Shown: in pieces, positions 12,491-23,108 of the stretch | Position numbering within the stretch: position 1 is the first letter of the stretch | How the letters are laid out: each line of letters starts with the position of its first letter | Assembly (NCBI GenBank): GCA_001986395.2 | Contig: MQVO02000004.1 | Location: 1,550,001 to 1,614,000 of the forward strand | Reading direction: 5' to 3' | Source of the DNA: Irpex lacteus | Taxonomy: Eukaryota > Basidiomycota > Agaricomycetes > Polyporales > Irpicaceae | DNA length: 64,000 bases | Made by a program: the position numbers and the translations under genes | The notes under the pieces: generated by a model | Seen by the model: only the letters and a program-made list of their open reading frames with translations | Told to the model about the DNA's origin: nothing | The model's database searches: none

Positions 12491-12913
12491 TTTTTAGGTC
12501 TTGTAGACTATTAGAGCATATAAAGCGGGGTCTAGGATAGAAAACTGAGGTGTGGATGGTCGTGGTCGTGCGGAAAGCCAAGCCACCCAGGCGCTCCCCG
12601 ATAAAATGTAGATCATGAATTTGTCACGACTTAGTCACAGTCGGCTGTCACGCATTGTAAGGGGTCCTTGACTGGCGTACATGAGTATCACAGACTCTGA
12701 GGTGTGCATGGAGATTATCTGAGTGAATAGTGAGTGGCTGGGAAGAATTCCATTGTGCAACCAGCGAATCACCCAGTGGGCATTACCAAGCGTCAAAGAA
12801 CTTATAGGAGCCCGCAGTGAGTGTAACACCAAGCATGGGCGTGATGTAACCAGTTCTTGGTATTTATCCACCACGAGGGTCGCCTTCAAGACTTCTCCTC
12901 AACCGCATCCAAA
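12491..12913. promoter_or_regulatory. Shared 5' region of PRS and SLC41 genes
   Basis: The 423 bp between two divergent start codons must hold both promoters. No clear TATA box or named motif was identified. Confidence 0.55.
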
Positions 12914-14854
12914 ATGTCTGACCCACACTATACGGATGCTGGTCATTCAAGATCGTCGTCCGACAACACAGAGAGCTTCGAAATGGATAGTCTAGAGGAG
13001 CTTGCCATCACCCCAGACCCGCGGCAGCACAAACATGAAGACTTCGGGCACCGGGACTACGAAAACGACTCCGGCGAAGAAGATGAAGCCTTGCTAGTAC
13101 CCGGAGAACGAACATCCGGTGACAGAGCCGACGGTGGTCCAGTGGAGACAGCGAGTGTATGGGTGCAGGCACGGCGGATTGTCATTGAGGTATTTATGCC
13201 TAATGACTGCATTGAAAGTATGCGCTGAACACAATGACAGACTGGACCAACATTGCTACTCACTACAGTCGGGCTGTTATTTACTGGAGAATTGCTTAAT
13301 AACGTCTCGGTACGTGTATACAACACTGCGGACGATTGACTCTGAATTGATGTGCACAGCACTGGAAAGCCATGTCCCAAGTGGACGAACTCATAATGAT
13401 CATCCCCGTGGTACTCAACCTCAAGGGAAACCTGGAGATGAATCTTTCTGCAAGACTTGGTACTGCGGCGAACGTTGGGGAGCTTGACAGACCGAAGGTC
13501 AGAAGACAGATCATTCTGGGGAACTTGACGCTGCTGCAAGTCCAGGCAACAGTGGTGTCCTTTGTTGCTGCCCTCGTCGCTTTCGGTATCGGGCGAGCGA
13601 TACCACCACCCATGCCAGAGAACACCCCAACAGAAGAGGGCACAGGCTTGTTTACAAGGCATTTCATGTCAACACGATCAATGATTCAGAGCCGACGTCC
13701 TCTGCCAGCTCCTTTACCCAAGAGTGACCCAGGGGGCTTCAAAGAGTACGTGTTCTCAATAGCTATGGGTAGGTTAGGCTGACAGTCTCTCAAGGTTTTT
13801 GGTCACAGCATCGTCTGCCATGCTTGCGGCATGCATGTCAAGCGTGGTGCTAGGGTCCTTCATGTGCTCTTTAGTTGTGTTGTGTCGGAAGTTTGGTTTA
13901 GACCCAGGTATGTCAGTCTCTTCCCTTGAATATTTTAACACTTAGTGACCCCTCTTCAGATAACATCGCGCCCCCGATAGCGGCATGTCTAGGGGACTTG
14001 GTCACGTTGCTCTTACTGGGCGTTGCGTCATCCGTTAACATTGTGCTGATCAGAACGCCCGTTCCTCTCATGATAATCATTGTGTTGACCGTAGCAGCGG
14101 TCGGTTGGGCTGTGGTGACTCGCCGCAATCACAGAGTCAGTCATCTCCTATGGGAAGGTTGGGTCCCCCTATTTGCCGCAATGGTCATCAGCTGCGGCAC
14201 TGGTATCGTACTCGACTTGTTCGTGAGCCGGTTCGAGGGGTTCGCTCTCCTCGCCGCTGTCATCAGTGGTAAGTTAAGAACCTCCTTCTAGGTCTCCTAC
14301 TGAGCTCACGCCAAATCCTAGGACTTCCTGGCAATGTGGGCTCCATCTTCGTTTCAAGACTATCTACATCCCTGCATACGGCAGCCTATTCCCTCACAGG
14401 GCTGCCCCAGGTCTCAACAGACGACCTACCAGCTAACAATAAACCGCCACCCTCACACCATGAGCCGTCTCCCCGTCTAGTCATGATCACGTTGTTGTGC
14501 GTGACATTCCCTATTGAGATCGCGTTCCTTGCAACATTGCGTGCCCTTGGCTGGCTACGCGTTCCGTTCATTTTCCTTGCATCCTCCCTTTTCTTCTTCG
14601 TCGTTGCAGTAAGTGCTCTACTCCTTATACACCATCGTCTTACGCTGAGCCACACTTTGCATGTAAAGGTCGTCGCATCTCTCTTCCTCGCTCAAGCCCT
14701 CACCAACCTCCTATGGAAACGAAACCTCGATCCAGACATGTACGCATTGCCGATACACTCGGCGTTGGTAGACCTCATTGGTCAGCTGCTCCTCGTCGTC
14801 TGCTTCGAGATCCTATCACATCTAGGCGTCCCACTCAAGTCGCAAGATGGCTAA
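12914..14854 (+). CDS. SLC41/MgtE-type divalent cation transporter
   Basis: Six exons (12914-13189, 13241-13309, 13360-13745, 13795-13907, 13960-14268, 14322-14854) give 561 residues. The first ~85 residues are acidic and hydrophilic. Two homologous membrane halves follow, each opening with an amphipathic helix and a Gly/Asn-rich motif: VVLNLKGNLEMNLSARL with TAANVGELD in the first half, and LPGNVGSIFVSRLSTSLH in the second. PPIAACLGDLVTLL is also present. This two-fold MgtE repeat is the mark of SLC41 transporters, which move Mg2+ or related divalent cations. The start is CCAAAATGTCT, preceded by stops in frame. Membrane location (plasma or organelle) cannot be decided from the sequence. Confidence 0.93.
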
Positions 14855-15454
14855 TGACTAGTGACACTAGTGACGGACAGCTGCCTGCCTCGCTAACACA
14901 TTCTTTACTGTCGCGCCTTTGTAGATATGCGCGTGGCTTCGATTCATGACATATCTCTTCTTCCACGGAACTTCAGGTCGTCGTACATTCTATCGACATA
15001 ACATATCGTCTCTCTGTTACAGTAATATCTTGCATCCAGTAATTTATTGTATCATATTTGGCACTTCGACTTACCTGCCCAAGGAATGGACCCCGACCCC
15101 ACTGTATACTGCAAATCGCGATATGAAGAGAGCGAGTATCCTTGGGCGTAGATTACAACAGGTGAGGGATGACATGATCACGTCAATGGGTGGGACGTCC
15201 TGACCCCATACTATGCGGATGACGAGGAACAACAGGTAATTACATCAACATGGTTATGACAATCTGAAGGGGAAAGCCAAGCAGATATGTAACGAAGGAA
15301 GGGTAGAGCAGATCCAGAAGGAAATGGGATTCAACGCTAAACGCAACTCTCTGAAAGAATGACTAACTAAACTAAACATACATTAAGAATAAAACTGATA
15401 AAACATCATACCCACGCAAAACAGCACAGACAAGGTCAAAGTCGAGCTTCAAGC
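14855..15454. other. Intergenic, convergent 3' ends
   Basis: 3' flanks of the SLC41 and ADA3 genes. AT-rich stretches near 15350-15400 may hold poly(A) signals. No coding region seen. Confidence 0.6.
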
Positions 15455-17645
15455 TCAGCCAAGCTCCATAGGCACGTCGTCTACCCTCCCCTTTCCCTTC
15501 GAATGAGAAGATGTACTACCTTTACTAGTCCGTCCTTGTGCGGGTCCTGTAGAAGCTGCTGGCCGAGATGGAGGACCGAGCCGCTCGAGCTCACGCTCCA
15601 CCTCTTCCTCGATCCCCTCATAAATACTCGTCTTCGGTAGCCCATATATTCGACCCGGGGACTCCTGCTCCTTAGCCTCGAATACCTTCCCAACAGCATC
15701 GACGTAGCGTCTACGCGTCTGGACGTACTGTTTCAGCTGCTCCGGGACGGTAAGCTCATAATCATCAGTAGGGGTGAGACCATGGGTGGCTGGTGAGGGG
15801 GCGATGACTGCTCCGTTAACACCGTTGGCAGTGCCGTTGATCTCGGGTGCCTTCTTCTTCTTCTTATGAGACTTGGGTCCTTCGCTCTTCTTCTGCAGCT
15901 TAGTGTACATATTTGAAATACACTTGTCCAGATCTTCCCTGTCCTCAAGATAGAACTGGTAGCCGAGGCGATCGCGCGCTATAGCAGCAAGGCGAGCTCT
16001 ACGCGCCTTGTTAGTTGCGACTACCTTGCGGAGCTCTGCCTGCGCGTGCCGTAGTGCAGTCGCTATCGGGTCATCCACAGCTTCTGAGTAATCCGGCTGT
16101 AATGAAGCTGGTAAGAACAGCTGGCTTTTCATGTTACAGATTTTATCGCTTACTACTTCGTTCAGAAAACCATGAAACCGCATGACGTTCCTCACGCGTT
16201 CTTCGAGATCAGCCACGTTCATCTTGTCTCTGGCCGCCTGTGCTGCGGCACCATTTGTCCCAGGTCTACCTTCCATGGCTTCTTCGGCAGCCTTCACACC
16301 TTTCCATTCTGTCGCGTTTTGCATCGGTATCATGGCACTCACTAGACGTTCCGTCAAGGGGCCGTGACCACGCTCTTCAGTAAGAAGATCCTTCTCCTGC
16401 AACTGTGACGGCTCCCATCGAGGTAAAGGCGCCATGGATGATGATCCGGGGAGTTTCACGCCTGACCGAACAGCTGCCGTACCGGGAAGAGCTTGTCCAT
16501 AATTGGCGATGTCTTCCTCCTCCCAAACTTCAGAGTAGTGGCGGCCAAGTTTCGGCATGATAAACGGTTCGACTTCATCGTCCGTATGCTCCAAAAAGCC
16601 GATATCTTCCTCCTTGATAGGACGCAACCATGGCTCTATACTCGTGTAGAACGTCGTGACAAGTACTTGTGATGGCTGCTTCGCTTTGCTGAAATCGTCC
16701 GTGACCTCGGTAGGTTTACTAGGTCCTGGTACTGGAGGAGCTGGTATTGGTGGCTTGCTCGGGATGGAGACTGTCTGTGATGGGACAGTGAAATCCGGAC
16801 CAGCCGCGGGCTACTCGCAGATAGCTTAACGGTCGTCATGGACGATTTGTGCCACACATACCTTGCTGAGCTGATTGAGAATCGAGCTAGGATACTTGGT
16901 GACTTTCACTGGAGGGGGCATGTTCGGATGGAGATTTGGAGGGACAGGTGTAGTTTTCCGGGTTTTATGTGAATCCACTGCAATAGCATGCATGTAGGCT
17001 CGCAGCGAAGGAACACGACACTGTGCAGCTTACCCGTTTCAGTATCACTGTCATCTCTCTTCCGTTTCTTCTTCTTCTTCTTTGCCTCGTCGGCCAATCT
17101 GATGCAGCCCTTGTCAGCTCAATACGGATAGAGCATATCGGCACACATGCAACTTACGTCTTGCGAGGGTCGTACGGTGGCGTGGACGTCACAGACTGAG
17201 CCCCGCTTCCCGGTAGGGAAGGCAGACGAGACTTCGGTATTGGCTGTGGCTGGACAGACGATCGTTTATCCTCGCCATTCGGTAGCGGTGTGACTAAACG
17301 GAGCCAATGAAGACGTAGGCCGACGAGCCCAAGATGCCGCGAAAATATTAGTGACGCGTCTCCAAGTCAAAGCAGATAGTACTTACACCCACGCTCCTTC
17401 TTCACTTTGTCGATCGCTTTCCCCTTGCCCTTCTCCTTCTCCTTCAAGCGTCGCATTGACTCTTCAATTGTCCGGAGATCGTCACCCGCTTTCTTCGCCC
17501 TTTCTAGCGAGCGCTGCTTCGCCAGCTTGAGCTCATCCTGTAGACCTACAAGGTCCTCGGTGAGCGGCAGGGCATCGGGCTGGTTCTTGAGCAGAGTAGA
17601 GCGTATCGCGGGCTGCACCGAGTACTGTGTCACGATGGCGGACAT
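15455..17645 (-). CDS. ADA3: SAGA/ADA acetyltransferase complex subunit Ada3 (Ngg1)
   Basis: Five exons (17645-17387, 17293-17158, 17098-17034, 16977-16862, 16810-15455) give 643 residues. Ada3 links Gcn5 and Ada2 in the nuclear SAGA and ADA histone acetyltransferase complexes. The N-terminus has a Lys-rich coiled-coil-like segment (RTIEESMRRLKEKEKGK). A KKKKKKRKR nuclear-localisation-type run follows. The C-terminal half begins with the family signature RPIKEEDIGFLE, then DDEVEPFIMPKLGRHY and a WEEED element, and has a second poly-Lys run. A Met nine codons upstream (17672) is an alternative start; I chose 17645 because MSAIV resembles other fungal starts. Expression is from a 292-bp region shared with PER1. 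Confidence 0.93.
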
Positions 17646-17937
17646 GGCAGGAAGTAGCGGTCCAACCGCCACCGGTCAGGCACAGCGTGAGATTCAGGCC
17701 AGTGCAAAGTGTTCCAGCCAACTACGTCGGTCCCTCTGCGGAGGCGTCGGTTGGCGAGTGTGAGGTATGTTGTGGCCGTGAACAAGAGATGTAGCGCCCA
17801 TACGACGGACGTCGGGCCATTACCTCATTAGGATATTCCCACGCCGGAAACCAAGTTCGATAAACGCCTTGTATCACGTCAGGAGCGCCCACAACGACAA
17901 CGACAACAACCACGGCGACGACGGGGGCGGGCACGAC
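17646..17937. promoter_or_regulatory. Bidirectional promoter region, ADA3/PER1
   Basis: 292 bp between divergent start codons, so both promoters must overlap or abut here. A CGACAACGACAACAACCACG tract lies in the PER1 leader. Confidence 0.55.
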
Positions 17938-19015
17938 ATGCACGGGTTGAAGCTTCACAAACTCTGGCTAGTATTGCCTCTCCTCCTGTCTGGCTTGGTG
18001 CTTGCATCCTCGGGAGACCGCGCATACGAATACCAGAGCTGTGTCACTTCATGCCAGTCTCAAAGTTGTCACGATGCATCACGAAATACACTCCCTCTCG
18101 CTCTGAGGCTCACAGGATGGACATGTGTGGATAATTGCAAGTATGAATGTATGCATGCAATTACGACAGCTGCAATCCGCACAGGCTCTCGAGTGCACCA
18201 ATACCATGGAAAATGGCCATTCTGGAGGTTTGCAGGAATGCAGGAACCTGCTTCGGTCGCCTTCTCCTTGCTCAACCTGGTCTTTCATGTCAAGGGCTAC
18301 TCGCAGATACAAAAGGTCATTCCAGACACCCATCCTATGAAATGGTACTACAAGGGTTTCGCGTTTGTCAGCATGAATGTGTGGGTTTGGTCTTCGGTAT
18401 TTCATACTCGAGGTGCGTCATATAATTCTGCACTGTCGTGACCTTGGCTCACATATTTATCAAGATCTCCCATCCACCGAAAAATTGGATTACTTCTCTG
18501 CCGCTCTGGCCATTCTGTTTGCCCTCTTCTACACCGTCATCAGGCTCTTCCATATTTACCCTCCACATCCTCCGGTCACTGAACGCACCGTCACGCGCAG
18601 GGTGCGTTTGATTTGGGCAACGCTATGCTCACTAGCGTATCTAGGCCATGTCTCATACTTGACCCTCCTACCTCGCTTCGACTACACTTACAACATGGCT
18701 GCCAACTTGATAGTGGGCTTGACACACAATATACTTTGGCTTGCGTACTCGTTCCCTTCATCCATACCCCTCATTCGACGCTTCCCTGCTAGGTCCAAAA
18801 CCTACAGACCCAAATATGCATGGAAGGCCGCTGCCTTCGTTCTCTTGACCACTGCAGCCACGTCCTTCGAAGTATTCGACTTCCCTGCCTGGGGCCGAAT
18901 TATAGATGCACATTCGCTCTGGCATCTAGCCACTGTGCCAATCATCCCACTCTGGTATCGCTTCCTCATACAAGACGCATCGGACGATGGGTGGAAAGGG
19001 CCGAAGCAGGAGTAG
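17938..19015 (+). CDS. PER1: Per1/PGAP3-like GPI-anchor lipid remodelling protein
   Basis: Two exons (17938-18412, 18465-19015) encode 341 residues, close to yeast Per1. The protein acts in the ER membrane, where it removes the sn-2 acyl chain of GPI-anchored proteins so that they can be remodelled. Seen: an N-terminal signal peptide (about residues 1-22); a Cys-rich luminal part with CVTSCQSQSC and CVDNCKYECMH; the KWPFWRFAGMQEPASVAFSL segment; VFHTRD and EKLDYF; about six further membrane segments; and a C-terminal DAHSLWHLATVPI motif with the conserved His residues of the family. GPI14, an earlier GPI-synthesis gene, lies in the same window at 49.3 kb. Confidence 0.95.
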
Positions 19016-19134
19016 GTTTCATCCCACCAATCAGGAGCCTTTACGAGTTCAAGCCGACGCGCATCAATTAGGTTACAAGCTTAGCTAGAATATACATCAC
19101 AACCCCGTTGAAGCACAGAGGGGTGCAGAAGAAA

Positions 19135-21133
19135 TCAAGAACGGTTCTCGCCGTCTGGCTGTGGCGTCGCGGTTGGAGGGGCAGAAGGCTCTTCATCGGG
19201 ATCGGCATTGGTAGCAGCGTCTGCCTCCGTATCTGAAGCCTCCTTTTCACGCTCCTTAGCCACCGTCTTTGCTCTACCCCTCCCTCGCCCTCTTCCCCTC
19301 GTACCCCGTCTTCCACGACGAGATGTGGGAGCCGACACCGTCTCTCCAGCGTCTCCCTCCTCTTCACCTTCAGCGGGTACAGAAGTCGTTGTCTTCGCTC
19401 TTCCCCTGCCTCTACCTCTCCTACCGCCTCGTGCTCTTCTCCCTGTTGTATGGCCTCTACCACGCGTGCTAGTGGACGCCTGCGCTGCCTCATCGTCTTG
19501 ATCCACGTCATGATCTCCATCAAAGAACTCGTTCCGCGCTGTGCTACGATCTTCTCTATGCTCTCCGGCCAAGGCCGTACTCTTCTCCTCCACCTTTTCC
19601 TCTCGCGTCCGGTCCTCACTCTCCAGCCATGCGGTCAAACTCGGAGGTATCTCTTGCAACGCAACACTTGGTGCTCCTTGTAGGTACCGTAGCTTTGTTC
19701 GGATGCTAGTCGTAATACGTTGCAGCGAAGCCGGAGTATTCTGGTTGTCGACCTTTCCGGTCAAGGGAGGATGAAGCTTCCAATTCGATTCACGGAAGAA
19801 CGAGTCGTAGATGGTTGTAGGGAGGTTATCTTCGATGGACGCACCGACGAGGACAGCAGTTTCGTACGTCCAACAGCGACTCACGTTCTTGATGGTGTAT
19901 CCACCGCCGCCGACTACCAACAGTGGGACATTGTACTTTCGTACGAAGTTGACGCATTCGCCGTGCGCCGCGATCGACAAGTTGAAAGCACCTAATCTGT
20001 CGCAACCTAGTGAGTCTGCGCCGCATTGGAGGACAATTGCGGAAGGGCGAAAGGCAGTGACTGTGTCATCCACGACAGTCTTGAAGGTGGCGAGGTACAT
20101 ATCGTCGTCGATTCCGTCCTGTAATGGCACATTCAGGCAGAAATGCTTGCCCAACCCTGCGCCGTTGTCATCGAGCTTTCCTGTACCAGGGAAGAAGTCG
20201 CCCGTGTATTTATGGAAGGACAGTGTCATGACCCTGTTTGAGTTATAAAACGCAAACTCGACACCGTCTCCGTGATGTATGTCGATGTCGATGTATAACA
20301 CTCGAGGATGGTATCTGCAAGCTAATAAGCACTCAATTTGCATGATGAGCAATAAAGTAACCTGCCTGAGTAGTTCGAGTATAGCAAGGACAATGTCATT
20401 GACATAACAGAACCCGCTCGCCTCTGCTTTCTTAGCGTGATGTAATCCACCAGACCAGTTAATGGCGATGTCGGTGGTTCCAGCAGCAAGCTTGCGCGCT
20501 GCAGCTAAAGATGCGCCCGTGTACTTCTTGCAGAAGTCGTACATATCAGCAAAGATTGGGCAATCCTCGACACAGTTGAACTGGTCTATAGCTTGTTTGA
20601 GTTGTCCTTGGTTCTGTGGCGTGACCCTATAAGCGATATCACATTACTTTGGGTTCCGACGAAGATCATGAACCTGTGCGTTGTGGGGAAGTCTGGAGCA
20701 TGTCAAGGTATTTACCTGGAGAGAAATTCAATGTAATCATGATCATGGTAGATCTCTAGTTCCGCTTGGGTTGCCGGTCGTGGGTCATATATATGGTGAA
20801 TCTGTTTGTCTAGCCCGTATCCGAATACCAGAGCATTTGTTAGGGTTAGCCGGTGAGGCTTCATAGGATGTCTTTCCTAACAAAAGCAATTAGGCAAGTG
20901 AGGACGAAGCGGCAGGCTGCGTACTCCGTAATGTTGTGCACCGACACCCAGAGGAGAGTAATATGACACGATAGGTCGTGAATGAGGCTATGAAGGCAAA
21001 TCTTAGCTACGCACAGTAGTTCAAGCTCGAATGCGCTTACATTCACGCGCTCCGTAATAGGAGTGGCATGCCCATGAGGCCCTCTGTCATCGAAATACGA
21101 AGCAGAGGAGAAGGTCTGGTATACCCGAGACAT
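19135..21133 (-). CDS. HOS2: Class I histone deacetylase, Hos2/HDAC3 type, with RG-rich tail
   Basis: Five exons (21133-21041, 20987-20925, 20876-20716, 20626-20366, 20314-19135) give 585 residues. The deacetylase fold is complete: HPMKPHR near 55-61, catalytic His pair in GGLHHAKK (168-169), [10 protein letters not shown] (201-210), [12 protein letters not shown] and GGGGYT. YTGASL and [12 protein letters not shown] fit HDAC3/Hos2 better than Rpd3. Intron 4 (20365-20315, 51 nt) has a GC donor (AG|GCAGGT); only this junction gives the canonical [15 protein letters not shown]. Reading through instead would insert 17 foreign residues without a stop. After the catalytic domain come an acidic linker and a tail (about 478-545) dense in RGRGR/RRGRR repeats, which I do not know from HDAC3 or Hos2. 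It faces PER1 with only 119 bp between the stops. Confidence 0.93.
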
Positions 21134-21617
21134 GAACCTGGCTGCAGCAAATGGCTACGAATATCTAAGTTGTTAGCTATCTTCAATGGTGGCTGTAAGT
21201 ACAGTCATAAGTGTCCCTGGACGTCAAGCTCGTGTGAGTACGCCACAACTGTTTGGGAAGGACCTGGTGGTACGTGAACAACCTTACACAAGGGCGCCTA
21301 ATCAAGAGGAAATTCAAGCTCGACTCGGATGCAGGTTGGAATTGAATGCATGTCACTCCGATTTCTCTGAAAGCTCAGAATACCCTTCTATGCCCCGTCA
21401 TCAAGTCTCTTGGTCTCAAGTTTTGATACATTGTGTGGGCATAAGTAATTCCAAAAGAGTCAGCGTTTTAGACCTACCAATAACAACCACCTTCAAGTTG
21501 ACCGTGATAATTCACTCATTGGCACATTTATTGTATTTTCTCACCATCAGCGAACAGAAGGTCGTCCCCTATACATCACACACCAGGCCTAGAGATGGGT
21601 GATACATAAAATCTCAA
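21134..21617. other. 5' flank of HOS2 and 3' flank of DODA gene
   Basis: 484 bp between two minus-strand genes. It must hold the deacetylase promoter. No other feature recognised. Confidence 0.55.
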
Positions 21618-22580
21618 TCAGTCCCGTGGCGCCTTCGCAGCCTCCTTCTCGTTCTTCAGAATGTGTTCGACATGGGCACCGATCTTCTTTCTGTCTTCTA
21701 GAGAAAGGGTTGGAGCCGTAGAGGAATATCCAAGCTCTAGATAATAGAATTCATCAGTCACGACGAATCAAACTTTGATGACAACAGCCGTACTGAGGCT
21801 TGGATATTGCAAGGGAATTTCGTCACTCTTGAGGGGCAGGGTAGACAAGTCGAGTGGGAATGAAGGACCAATCCATGCATTGCGAATCTCGTGATCTCTG
21901 AGAGAGAAATAAATATGTTAGCCGAGAAGATACCTGGCGACAGTATAGCAAAACGTACGCGCGCTGTGAATCACGCATTTTGCTTAGCATGTACAAACTA
22001 CATTGAGTATAATGGAGGCCACTTTACCTGCTCACGGGTAAGAGGATGCACAAGGATGCTGACGAGGAAAGATAATTCAGTCATCTATGACTTAAGTACC
22101 CTGCCGCTATCGGATATTACCTGAGGTTACCACGATTGAGACTGAGATATGAGAAGACCGAAGCGAATGATTCAGACGGACACCAAATCTCATATGATCC
22201 TATGCATTAAGATCAATTGGTATGCGGAAGTGTGTCAAGAATTAACACTTTGCTCACCTACGGGGTGGGGTCCAATAGGATCTGTATTCACTCGAAAAAG
22301 AGGGACAGCAACGAACGCGCCGTCACGACGAAGGCGTAAAACAGCATCGCGAAGATCGAGTGCGGCCTGGTGCTCATCGGCGTTACGCTGGTGGAAGTAG
22401 ATATCTGTAGAGAAACGAGAGGTTAACCTTCTTAGGTGGCCAAGCTGCAGCCATGCGAGACGCACGGAAATGCCATTCCCTATAGCAGAAGAATTTAGCA
22501 GCTCGTCCCATACAGGCAGTAACGAGAACCTACTTGATCTCGGAGTCTACAACTTCCTTGAGGTCAGTGAGGGGTGCCAT
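21618..22580 (-). CDS. L-DOPA 4,5-dioxygenase family protein (DODA)
   Basis: Eight exons: 22580-22534, 22479-22466 (14 nt), 22404-22258, 22199-22121, 22058-22028, 21963-21959 (5 nt), 21897-21794, 21736-21618. They encode 181 residues. Members of this fungal family open the catechol ring of L-DOPA, giving betalamic acid or muscaflavin precursors in fly agaric. Signatures: HFHIYFHQ at 19-26, GPHPVGSYEIW at 65-75, LVHPLTRE at 98-105, and ADHEIRNAWIGPSFPLDL from 108. His residues 19, 21, 67 and 100 fit the metal-binding positions. Both micro-exons have good splice sites and branch sites and are needed to keep frame and motif. Substrate in this species is inferred; related enzymes may act on other catechols. 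No tyrosinase is in the window. Confidence 0.93.
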
Positions 22581-22926
22581 GACTGTCACTGACTACAAAA
22601 CTAAGAAGAAAGTCAGAGAAAGGGGCTTGAAGCAGCCGTGTAGTTTCACAGATGCTGTGTACTCCGCCCGAATGTTAGGTGATCATGCGCTCCATATGGG
22701 AAAACTGGCGTGCTTGCAGACCATGTGCTATGTCAATCACTTCACATTTTAAATATCGACGTTCGAACTCGCCCAGGATATTGACTCGACGGTGCTCGAC
22801 GGTGTCGGTGAGAAAGGGAAGCGTTGAAATACCTGGAGCACGAACGTCATTTATCAGCTCGAGCGTGACGCTTCCAACACAGCCCCCGTTAGCGACGAGT
22901 ATGTGTGAATTGAAGGGAGAAAAAAA

Positions 22927-22998
22927 TTCCGACACGGGGAATCGAACCCCGGGCTATCGCGTGAGAGGCGATAATGTTAGCCACTACACCATATCGGA
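22927..22998 (-). tRNA. tRNA-Glu(CTC)
   Basis: A 72-nt cloverleaf without intron. The 7-bp acceptor stem has one G-T wobble pair (TCCGATA with TGTCGGA). The anticodon loop is CTCTCAC, giving anticodon CTC. The T-arm is CCGGG-TTCGATT-CCCGG-like (GGTTCGATTCC B box), and the discriminator is A. A T-run follows the 3' end, as expected for a Pol III terminator (TTTTTT at 22921-22926 read on the minus strand). It lies between the DODA promoter (22581-22926, otherwise empty) and the end of the permease gene. Confidence 0.95.
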
Positions 22999-23108
22999 TT
23001 ATAAGTCAAGTCTGACATGTAGTAATCACCTTATTCACCATATGCAACAATACTTCCAACTTCAAGGGATAAGCACTGATCAGTGCAGTATGTATTATTC
23101 ATTCTAAG

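Noticed and set aside
20315..20365. A 17-residue insertion in the deacetylase
   Set aside because: The uninterrupted reading breaks an invariant stretch next to the active site; a GC-AG intron restores it exactly.
22675..22935. An 86-codon minus-strand open frame upstream of the DODA gene
   Set aside because: It overlaps the 3' end of tRNA-Glu and has no family match or Kozak-like start.
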